Of a stretch of 64,000 nt of DNA, positions 33,628 through 42,137 are shown one piece after another (position 1 is the first letter of the stretch; each line of letters starts with the position of its first letter). This DNA comes from Elymus sibiricus (lineage: Eukaryota > Streptophyta > Magnoliopsida > Poales > Poaceae). The notes below the pieces were generated by a model. That model saw only the letters and a list, made by a program, of their open reading frames with translations, searched no databases and was not told the DNA's origin. A program made the position numbers and the translations under genes. The stretch is from NCBI GenBank assembly GCA_039707655.1, contig CM077671.1:365888720-365952719 (forward strand). The letters are read 5' to 3'.

Positions 33628-36600
33628 TCACTTTTTCTTCGCTTGTGTCCTTTGCTTATTGCGCCGTAACCATGGATAATCTTCATCGTTTAAGAGGGTG
33701 CTTGGGTCAGCCTTGACTTTGAAGGGAGGAATTTCATGAAACTTTTCATAATCTTCAGACATGTCTGTCTTGCCCTCCAATCCCACGATGTCTCTTTTTC
33801 CTGAAAGAACTATGTGGCGCTTTGGCTCATCGTATGATGTATTCGCTTCCTTATCTTTTCTTTTTCTCGGTTTGGTAGACATGTCCTTCACATAGAAAAC
33901 CTGCGCCACATCATTGGCTAGGGCGAATGGTTCGTCTGTGTACCCAAGATTGTTCAGATCCACTGTTGTCATTCCGTACTGTGGGTCTTCCTGTACCCCG
34001 CCTCCTGACAGATTGACCCATTTGCACTGAAACAAAGGGACCTTGAAATCATGTCCATAGTCAAGTTCCCATATGTCCACTATGTAACCATAATATGTGT
34101 CCTTTCCCCTATTGGTTGCTGCATCAAAGCGGACACCGCTGTTTTGGTTGGTGCTGTTTTGATCTTGGGCGATCGTGTAAAATGTATTCCCATTTATCTC
34201 GTACCCTTTGTAAGTCAATACAGTCGAAGATGGTCCCCTGGCCAACGAGTACAACTCATCAGAAACAGTGTTGTCACCCATGAGACGTGTTTGCAACCAA
34301 CTGCCGAAAGTCCTGATGTGTTCATATGTAATCCAGTCGTCACACTGCTCCGGGTGTTTGGAGCGCAGAATATTCTTGTGTTCATCGACATACGGGGTCA
34401 CCAAGGTAGAATTATGTAGAACTGTGTAGTGTGCTTGAGACCAAGAATGCCCGTCCCTACATATTATTGAGTCCGCTCCTAGCGTGCCTTTTCCAGTCAG
34501 TCTCCCCTCATAACGTGATTGAGGGAGACCAATCTTCTTAAGGTCAGGAATGAAGTCAACACAAAACCCAATGACATCCTCTGTTTGATGGCCCATGGAG
34601 ATGCTTGCTTCTGGCCTAGCGCGGTTACGAACATATTTCTTTAAGACTCCCATGAACTTCTCAAAGGGGAACATATTGTGTAGAAATACAGGGCCCAGAA
34701 CGACAATCTCGTCGACTAGATGAACTAGGACGTGCGTCATGATATTGAAGAAGGACGGTGGGAACACCAACTCGAAACTAACAAGACATTGCACCAAATC
34801 ACTCCTTAACCTTGGCAGGATTTCTGGATCGATCACCTTCTGAGAGATTGCATTGAGGAATGCACATAGCTTCACAATGGCTAATCGAACGTTTTCAGGT
34901 AGAAGCCCCCTCAATGCAACCGGAAGCAGTTGCGTCATAATCACGTGGCAGTCATGAGACTTTAGGTTCTGGAACTTTTTCTCTGTCATATTTATTATTC
35001 CCTTTATATTCGACGAGAAGCCAGACGGGACCTTCATACTGAGCAGGCATTCAAAGAAGATTTTCTTCTCTTCTTTGGTAAGAGCGTAGCTGGCAGGACC
35101 TTCATACTGCTTTGGATGCATGCCGTCTTTTTCATGCACACGTTGCTGTTCCTCCCGTGCCTCCGGTGTATCTTTTGTCTTCCCATACACTCCCAAGAAG
35201 CCTAGCAGGTTCACGCAAAGATTCTTCGTCACGTGCATCACGTCGATTGCAGAGCGGACCTCTAGGTCTTTCCAATAGGGTAGGTCCCAAAATATAGATT
35301 TCTTCTTCCACATGGGTGCGCGTCCCGCATCGTCAGTCGGAACAGATAGTCCGCCGGGACCCTTTCCAAATATTACTTGTAAATCATTGACCATATCAAG
35401 TATGTGATCACCAGTACGGAGGGCGGGCTTCTTCTGGTGATCTGCCTCACCTTTGAAATGCTTTCCTTTCTTTCGACATTGACGGTTGGTCGGAAGAAAT
35501 CGACGATGCCCCAGGTACACATTCTTCCTGCATTTGTCCAAATATAAACTGTCGGTGTCATCTAAACAGTGTGTGCATGCGTGGTATCCCTTGTTTGTCT
35601 GTCCTGAAAGGTTACTGAGAGCAGGCCAATCGTTGATGGTTACAAACAGCAACGCTCGTAGGTCAAATTCCTCTTGTGCATGCTCATCCCACACACGTAC
35701 ACCTCTTCCATGCCATAGCTGTAAAAGTTCATCAACTAATGGCCTTAGGTACACATCAATGTCATTGCCGGGTTGCTTAGGGCCTTGGATGAGCACTGGC
35801 ATCATAATGAACTTACGCTTCATGCACAACCAAGGAGGAAGGTTATACATACATAGAGTCACAGGCCATGTGCTATGCTTGCTGCTCTGCTCCCCAAAAG
35901 GATTAACGCCATCTGCACTTAAACCAAACCATTCGTTCCTCGGGTCACCTGTAAAGTCGCTCCACTTTCTCTCGATCTTTCTCCACTGCGACCCGTCAGT
36001 GGGTGCTCTCAACTTCCCGTCTTTCTTACGGTCTTTTTTGTGCCATTGCATCAACTCGGCATGCTTTTTGTTTCTGAACAGACGTTTCAACCGTGGTATT
36101 ATAGGAGCATACCACATCACCTTGGCAGGAACCCTCTTCCCGGTGTGCTGTCCCTCAACATCACCAGGGTCATCTCTTCTTATCTTATACCGCAAGGCAC
36201 CGCATACCGAGCATGCGTTCAAATACTCGTACGCACCGCGATAGAGGATGCAGTCATTAGGGCATGCATGTATCTTCTGCACCTCCAATCCTAGAGGGCA
36301 TAGAACCTTCTTTGCTTCGTACGTACTGCCGGCCAATTCGTTGTCCTTTGGAAGCTTATTCTTCATTATTTTCAGAAGCGAACTAAATCCCTTGTCAGAT
36401 ACACCATTGTCTGCCTTCCATTGCAGCAATTCCAGTGTGGTACCGAGCTTTCTGTTGTCATCTTCGCAATTTGGGTACAACCCTTTTTTGTGATCCTCTA
36501 ACATGCGATCGAACTTCAACTTCTCCCTTTCACTTTCGCATTCTCTCTGTGCATCAACAATGACCCGGCGAAGATCATCATCGGGCACATCGTCTGGTTC

Positions 36601-36921
36601 CTCTTGATCTTCAGCTTCCCCCATTGCAGCATCACCGTATTCAGGGGGCGGGTAGTTGTCGTCATCCTCTTCTTCTTCGTTGTCTTCCATCATAACCCCT
36701 CTTTCTCCGTGCTTGGTCCAAACATTATAGTGTGGCATAAAACCCTTCTGAAGCAGGTGGAAGTGAAGGGTTTTATAGAAAGCCTTCGTATTCTCACAGA
36801 CAGTACATGGACAATGCATAAAACCATTCTGCTTGTTTGCCTCAGCCGCTTCGAGAAAATTATGCAGGCCCTCAATATACTCGGAGGTGCGTCGGTCACC
36901 GTACATCCATTGCCGGTTCAT
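33628..36921 (-). CDS. Tnp2-like CACTA transposase, intact
   Basis: This is an uninterrupted frame of about 1,097 codons, the catalytic transposase of CACTA-3. In order: Transpos_assoc-like N-terminus (RQWMYGDRRTSEYIEGLHNF, then CPCTVCEN) in the first 75 residues; acidic linker; Transposase_21 core from about residue 215 to 560 (ACPNDCILYR, NACSVCGALRYK, GLSADGVNPFG, QPGNDIDVYLRPL, THCLDDTDSLYLDKC); DUF4218-like part near 650-790 (HNMFPFEKFMGVLKKYVRNR); DUF4216-like part near 900-990 (KGYEINGNTFYTIAQ, YYGYIVDIWELDY). Length fits full Tnp2 proteins. I chose the ATG at 36921 because it directly follows an acceptor (gcacgcag|atg); an in-frame ATG 33 bases upstream lies in the presumed intron. 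It acts in the nucleus, cutting at the CACTA ends, with the second gene as likely partner. No nonsense codon or frameshift is visible. Confidence 0.93.
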   Translation of the reverse strand: MNRQWMYGDRRTSEYIEGLHNFLEAAEANKQNGFMHCPCTVCENTKAFYKTLHFHLLQKGFMPHYNVWTKHGERGVMMEDNEEEEDDDNYPPPEYGDAAMGEAEDQEEPDDVPDDDLRRVIVDAQRECESEREKLKFDRMLEDHKKGLYPNCEDDNRKLGTTLELLQWKADNGVSDKGFSSLLKIMKNKLPKDNELAGSTYEAKKVLCPLGLEVQKIHACPNDCILYRGAYEYLNACSVCGALRYKIRRDDPGDVEGQHTGKRVPAKVMWYAPIIPRLKRLFRNKKHAELMQWHKKDRKKDGKLRAPTDGSQWRKIERKWSDFTGDPRNEWFGLSADGVNPFGEQSSKHSTWPVTLCMYNLPPWLCMKRKFIMMPVLIQGPKQPGNDIDVYLRPLVDELLQLWHGRGVRVWDEHAQEEFDLRALLFVTINDWPALSNLSGQTNKGYHACTHCLDDTDSLYLDKCRKNVYLGHRRFLPTNRQCRKKGKHFKGEADHQKKPALRTGDHILDMVNDLQVIFGKGPGGLSVPTDDAGRAPMWKKKSIFWDLPYWKDLEVRSAIDVMHVTKNLCVNLLGFLGVYGKTKDTPEAREEQQRVHEKDGMHPKQYEGPASYALTKEEKKIFFECLLSMKVPSGFSSNIKGIINMTEKKFQNLKSHDCHVIMTQLLPVALRGLLPENVRLAIVKLCAFLNAISQKVIDPEILPRLRSDLVQCLVSFELVFPPSFFNIMTHVLVHLVDEIVVLGPVFLHNMFPFEKFMGVLKKYVRNRARPEASISMGHQTEDVIGFCVDFIPDLKKIGLPQSRYEGRLTGKGTLGADSIICRDGHSWSQAHYTVLHNSTLVTPYVDEHKNILRSKHPEQCDDWITYEHIRTFGSWLQTRLMGDNTVSDELYSLARGPSSTVLTYKGYEINGNTFYTIAQDQNSTNQNSGVRFDAATNRGKDTYYGYIVDIWELDYGHDFKVPLFQCKWVNLSGGGVQEDPQYGMTTVDLNNLGYTDEPFALANDVAQVFYVKDMSTKPRKRKDKEANTSYDEPKRHIVLSGKRDIVGLEGKTDMSEDYEKFHEIPPFKVKADPSTLLNDEDYPWLRRNKQRTQAKKK

Positions 36922-37067
36922 CTGCGTGCATATCATGAATAGAGAAGTGATCAAATTAATAGAAATTCATCATCACATTAAAGCCAAAGTACAGTAGTGA
37001 CCAAAATAAATACATAACGTTCATACATAGTTCTCATTATTGAACAACATATAGCTCTCTAGAGCAT

Positions 37068-37397
37068 CTAATTAAAACATACATTGAAACTAGAAAATTT
37101 AAATGCAACAACAAATGCGATCATAACCGCAACTAAGGTACCAATTGATCCAACGGCATAATGATACCAAGCCTCAGTATGAATGGCATATTTTCTAATC
37201 TTTCTAATCTTCAAGCGCATTGCATCCATCTTGATCTTGTGATCGTCGACGACATCGGCAACATGCAACTCCAAGTTCATCTTCTCCTCTTCAACTCTTT
37301 GTAATTTTTCTTTCAAGTAATTGTTTTCTTTTTCAACCAAATTTAACTTCTCGACAAGAATTTCTATGTTGGTTGGAATTTCCGGTTCACATACCTC
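37068..37397 (-). CDS. Small coiled-coil/membrane ORF, CACTA-3 copy 1
   Basis: The last exon of a small gene lies just upstream of Tnp2. It follows an acceptor at 37398 (ctag|gagg) and reads EVCEPEIPTN, a charged helix (EKENNYLKEKLQRVEEEKMN), a conserved core (DDHKIKMDAMRLKIRK) and a hydrophobic tail (AVGSIGTLVAVMIAFVVAF). This is the only copy of four in the window without a stop codon. The core is the best conserved part among copies, which suggests it was once under selection. Upstream exons are likely but not defined. I know of no function; a tail-anchored coiled-coil protein is inferred from composition. Confidence 0.6.
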   Translation of the reverse strand, partial: EVCEPEIPTNIEILVEKLNLVEKENNYLKEKLQRVEEEKMNLELHVADVVDDHKIKMDAMRLKIRKIRKYAIHTEAWYHYAVGSIGTLVAVMIAFVVAFKFSSFNVCFN

Positions 37398-37655
37398 CTA
37401 GATTAAAAAATCTATGTCACGTTGGTCGGCATAATTGTCATAAACACTAAATAAAATAAATAGTTATAAAAGATAATATATACCACATCCGAATCATAGA
37501 CCGGACGAGGGCAAATGAATAGAGAAGTGAATAGAGAAGTGATCAAATGTTATTATTGAAAAAATAAATACATAAAGTTCACACATAGTTCTCATAGAAC
37601 AACATACAGCTCTCTAGAGCATCTAATTAAAACATAAATTGAAACTAACATACAA

Positions 37656-37961
37656 CTATGTAAAACATTTAAATGCAACAACAAATGCGATCATAATGGC
37701 AACTAAGGTAACAATTGATCCAACAGCATAATGATACCAAGCCTCATTATCAATGGCATATTTTCTTATCTTTCTAATCTTCAAGCGCATTGCATCCATC
37801 TTGATCTTGTGGTCATCGACGACATCGGCAACATGCAACTCCAATTTCATCTTCTCCTCCTCAATTCTTTTCAATTTTTCTTTCAAATCCTCGTTTTATT
37901 TTTCAACTAAATTTAACCTCTCGACAAGAGGGTCGGTTGGAATTTCCGGTTCACATACCTC
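37656..37961 (-). pseudogene. Small coiled-coil/membrane ORF, CACTA-3 copy 2
   Basis: A second copy of the same exon lies about 0.6 kb upstream of copy 1, within a direct duplication that also includes the flanking intron sequence (cataaacactaaataaaa.aaatagttataaaagataatatatacc). An in-frame TAA replaces a GAA codon in the helical part; an ATG downstream of it could still give 76 residues. The duplication is confined to CACTA-3. Confidence 0.65.
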
Positions 37962-38482
37962 CTAGATAAACACATCTATGTCACGTTGGTCGGCATAATT
38001 GTCATAAACACTAAATAAAACAAATAGTTATAAAAGATAATATATACCACATCCGAATCATAGACCGGATGAGGGCCGACGTGGGCGGATACCATGACCA
38101 TGGCACTATATAATAACAAACAATAATAAAAGTAAGAAAATTACACAAGTATCTATCTAAATGATACAAGTAAGAACTTTTTTCTTTTAGAAAGAAGATA
38201 AGAAGAAGAGGCTAACCATGGTGGTGCCGGCGCCGAGATGGACGCGGGCGATCGACGGCGGTGAGGACGGGGACGGGACAGGACGGACCGCCAAACCTAA
38301 ACAAATCTTGAGAAAAATGGAGCTTGGACAAGGAGCTTCGAGAGGAGAAAGCTTAAGTGTGGCTCGGGCATTTCATCGAACACCTCATGTGCATAGGAGG
38401 TATGCTAGAGCACCACAAAGCTCTCCCCTCGCCGGCCAGAAAAACAGAGCAGTGTGGAGTGCTCTGCTCGCTGGCGGGGGGG

Positions 38483-38789
38483 TATATATAGGCATCTCAT
38501 TGGTCCCGGTTCGTGGCTGGAACCGGGACTAAAGGACCCCCTTTGGTCCCGGTTCCAGCCACGAACCGGGACCAATGGTTGTGGGCCAGGAGCGACCCCC
38601 ATTGGTCCCGGTTCGTGTCTGGAACCGGGACCAAAGGGTCCAGACGAACCGGGACCAATGCCCCACGAGGCCCGGCCGGCCCCCTGGCCTCACGAACCAG
38701 GACCGTTGCCCCCATTGGTCCCGGTTCGTGACTGAACCGGGACTAATGGGCTGGCCCGGCCTGGACCAATGCCCTGTTATGTACTAGTG
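38483..38789 (-). repeat. CACTA-3 5' terminus, hairpins and TATA
   Basis: The minus strand begins CACTAGTACATAACAG at 38789 and continues through hairpins built on TTGGTCCCGGTTC (for example ggttccagccacgaacc near 38550). A TATA box follows (minus strand tatatatacc, 38482-38491). It differs from the 3' end after the first eight bases. Confidence 0.82.
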
Positions 38790-38792
38790 CAA

Positions 38793-41169
38793 GCGGGCGG
38801 ATGGTTTTATGCATTCTCCATGTGCTAGCTGTAAGAATGATCGAAATTACTCTAACTCAAGAACCATTCACGTCCACCTGTTTGAGTCCGGTTTCATGTC
38901 CGGCTATAACTGTTGGACCAAGCACGGAGAAAGAGGGGTCCTAATAGAAGAGAATGAAGAAGAAGAGGATGACGACAGCTATCCTGGCCATGGGTTCCAT
39001 GAATACGATGGTACAACAATGGGGGAAGAAGCTGAGCCGGCAATGCGGGAAGGAGCTGAAGAAGAGGCATCAGATGAGCCCGCTGATGATCTTGGTCGGG
39101 CCATTGCCGATGCAAAGAGAAACTGCGCAAGTGAAAAGGAGAAGCTAAAGTTGCAGCGCATGTTAGAGGATCACGAGAAATTATTGTACCCAAATTGCGA
39201 AGATGACAAGAAAAAGCTGGGTACCACACTGGAATTGCTGCAATGGAAGGCAGAGAATGGTGTACCTGACAAGGCATTTGAAAAGTTGCTGAAAATAATG
39301 AAGAATAAGCTACCAAAGGACAACGAATTGCCCGACAGTACGTACGAAGCAAAGAAGGCCGTCTGCCCTCTATGATTAGAGGTGCAGAAGATACATGCAT
39401 GCCTTAATGACTGCATCCTCTACCGCGGTGAGTACGAGGATTTGAATGCATGCCCAGTATGCTGTGCATTGCGCTATAAGATCGGCCATGATGACCCTGG
39501 TGATGTTGAGGGCGAGCGCCCCAGGAAGAAGATGCACGTGACGAAGAATCTTTGCGTGAACCTGCTAGGCTTCTTGGGCGTATATGGGAAGACAAAAGAT
39601 ACACCGGAGGAACGGGAGGACCAGCAACGTATGCACGGAGAAGACGGCATGGATCCAAAGCAGTTTCAGGGTCATGCCAGCTACGCTCTTACCAAATAAG
39701 AGAAGGAAATCTTCTTCGAATGCCTGCTCAGTATGAAGGTCCCGTCTGGCTTCTCGTCGAATATAAAGGGAATAATAAATATGGCAGAGAAAAAGTTCCA
39801 GAACCTAAAGTCTCATGACTGCCACGTCATTATGACGCAACTGCTTCCGGTTGCATTGAGGGGGCTTCTACCGGAAAATGTTCGATTAGCGATTGTGAAG
39901 CTATGTGCATTCCTGAATGCAATCTCTCAGAAGGTAATCGATCCAGAAATCCTACCAAGGTTAGAGAATGATTTGGTGCAATGTCTTGTCAGTTTCGAGT
40001 TGGTGTTCCCACCATCCTTCTTCAATATCATGACGCACGTCCTAGTTCACCTAGTCGAGGAGATTGCCATTCTGGGTCATGTATTTCTACACAATATGTT
40101 CCCCTTTGAGAGGTTCATGGGAGTCTTAAAGAAATATGTTCATAATCGTGCTAGGCCAGAAGGAAGCATCTCCAAGGGCCATGAAACAGAGGAGGTCATT
40201 GAGTTTTGTGTTGACTTTATTCCTGACATTAAGCCGATTGGTGTTCCTGAATCGCGGCATGAGGGCAGACTGGGTGGAAAAGGCACGCTAGGAAAGAATT
40301 CACTAATATGCCGGGACGGTCATTCTTTGGCGCAAGCACACTACACAGTTCTACAAAGTTCCACCTTGGTGGCTCCGTATATCGAGCAACACAAGAATAT
40401 TCTACGCTCCAAACACCCGGAGCAGTCTGACGACTGGATTACACATGAACAAACGGTGACTTTCGCCGGTTGGTTGCAGACACGTCTCATGCATGACGAC
40501 ACTGTTGAAGATGACCTGTACTTGCTGTCCAAGTTACCATCTTCGACTATATTGACTTTCAAAGGGTACGAGATAAATGGGAATACATTTTACACGATCG
40601 CCCAAGATAAAAAGAGCACCAACCAAAACAGTGGTGTCCGCTTTGATGCAGCAAACATCAATGGGCCAAAGGACACATATTATGGTTACATAGAGGAGAT
40701 ATGGGAACTTGACTATGGACTTGGTTGGAAGGTCCCTTTGTTTCGGTGCAAATGGGTCAATCTTACAGGCGGCGGGGTAAAGGAAGACCCGCAGTACGGA
40801 ATGACAACAGTGGATCTCAACAATCTTGGGTACGCAGACAAACCATTCGTCCTAGCCAATGATGTGGCACAGGTTTTCTATGTGAAGGACATGTCTACCA
40901 AGACGAGAAAAAGAAAAGATAAGGAAGTGAATACATCATACGATGAGCCAAAGCGCCACATAGTTCTTTCAGGGAAAAGAAACATCGTGGGAGTGGAGGA
41001 CAAGACAGACATGTCAGAAGATTATGAAAAGTTTCATGAAATTGCTCCCTTCAGAGTGAATGTTGACCCGGGCATCAAGTTAAATGATGAAGATTGTCCA
41101 TGGTTACGACGCAAAGGGACACACGCGAAGAAAAAGTTTTATACCCAAAGATCCCACTCTAGGATGTGA
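38793..41169 (+). pseudogene. Tnp2 of CACTA-2, 3' segment, core deleted
   Basis: This continues the Tnp2 frame cut at 25719. The N-terminal region (CASCKNDRNYSN) and acidic linker are followed by a TGA at 39373-39375 where CACTA-1 has a glycine codon. An in-frame deletion of about 900 bp near 39534 joins GERPRKK directly to MHVTKNLCVN, removing the Transposase_21 core with its catalytic aspartates. A TAA stop lies at 39697-39699. From 39733 the C-terminal 478 codons are open and contain the DUF4218-like (HNMFPFERFMGVLKKY) and DUF4216-like (KGYEINGNTFYTIAQD) parts. All segments keep one reading frame. No active transposase can come from this copy. Apart from the damage it is very close to CACTA-1 Tnp2. 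Confidence 0.92.
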
Positions 41170-41277
41170 CCGGCTTCACCGCCAATTGAGCATCATCCTT
41201 TCTATTTGTCTTTTGTTTCTTTCTAAGTGTCTTTGTAAAAATGGAGTTGGAAAAATGAAATATACCGTCGGAAAATG

Positions 41278-41680
41278 AAAGGATTTCTAGATAGATCAAC
41301 AAAACACACGGTTTCCCCTGCATACAGCCCGACGGTGGCTCGTGAGTGCCCGCATATGAAATGCACCGTCGGACCGTATGCAGGGAATCCGAATGATTTG
41401 TATTCGGTCGATGAACTAAAGGATTTCTAGATAGATCAACAAAACACACGGTTTCCCCTGCATACAGCCCGACGGTGGCTCGTGAGTGCCCGCATATGAA
41501 ATGCACCGTCGGACCGTATGCAGGGAATCCGAATGATTTGTATTCGGTCGATGAACTAAAGGATTTCTAGATAGATCAACAAAACACACGGTTTCCCCTG
41601 CATACATCCCAACGGTGGAAATATGAAATGCACCGTTGGACCGTATGCAGGGAATCCGAATGATTTGAATCCGAATGAGT
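41278..41680. repeat. 140 bp hairpin tandem repeat, 2.9 units (CACTA-2)
   Basis: Units start at 41278, 41418 and 41558; the last lacks the same 17 bp as in CACTA-3. The surrounding segment 41183-41876 corresponds to 32637-33470 and is shorter by exactly 140 bp, one repeat unit. The two segments read in the same direction on the chromosome although their host elements are in opposite orientation. Confidence 0.92.
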
Positions 41681-42137
41681 ACACACACTAAGTGTCGAAC
41701 ATGTCTGAGAGGTGGGCTATATATAGGGTCATGTGCCTCTTTAGTCCCGGTTGCTAGCACGAACCGAGACTAGTCGTTATAGTGCTGATCCAACAGCTCA
41801 CAAGCGCTTGAAAGAAACACACGATCCGTGTGCTTCTTCCTGATTGGTACGACCTTCATCGCCCAAGGTTATAAAGATATGCAAAAATAATAATTATATA
41901 AAAACAAAAAGTATAGCAAATTCATTATAGAACGTCAACGAAAGAAAACTCATCTGTTACAAAGGCATTTCATTTTTGTAAACTTATTTCAACTCCAGAC
42001 TTTTTGTGCGTTCAGTATGCACCATTCGAAGCCACGCCATCAATTTTCAACCCTTTCTGACTTGATTTGCTATTTTTCAACCCTCCCTAACCTATTAAAT
42101 TGTTTTATCTTTCTTCTGGATTAGTTAAATAAAAGCT

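Larger units (their letters stand above)
25720..38789 (-). mobile_element. CACTA-3 transposon, complete, nested in CACTA-2 Tnp2
   Basis: The element is 13,070 bp with ends reading CACTAGTA inward from both sides and a perfect 3 bp target duplication CAA (25717-25719 and 38790-38792). Removing it with one CAA restores the Tnp2 sequence seen in CACTA-1. Reading on the minus strand: 5' hairpins and TATA, a duplicated coiled-coil exon, intact Tnp2 (36921-33628), a spacer of about 3.5 kb with several repeat arrays, the second gene (30144-26303) and 3' hairpins. It belongs to a different subfamily from CACTA-1 and CACTA-2: Tnp2 protein differences are frequent and the termini differ. It is the only copy here that could make a full Tnp2. 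Confidence 0.95.
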
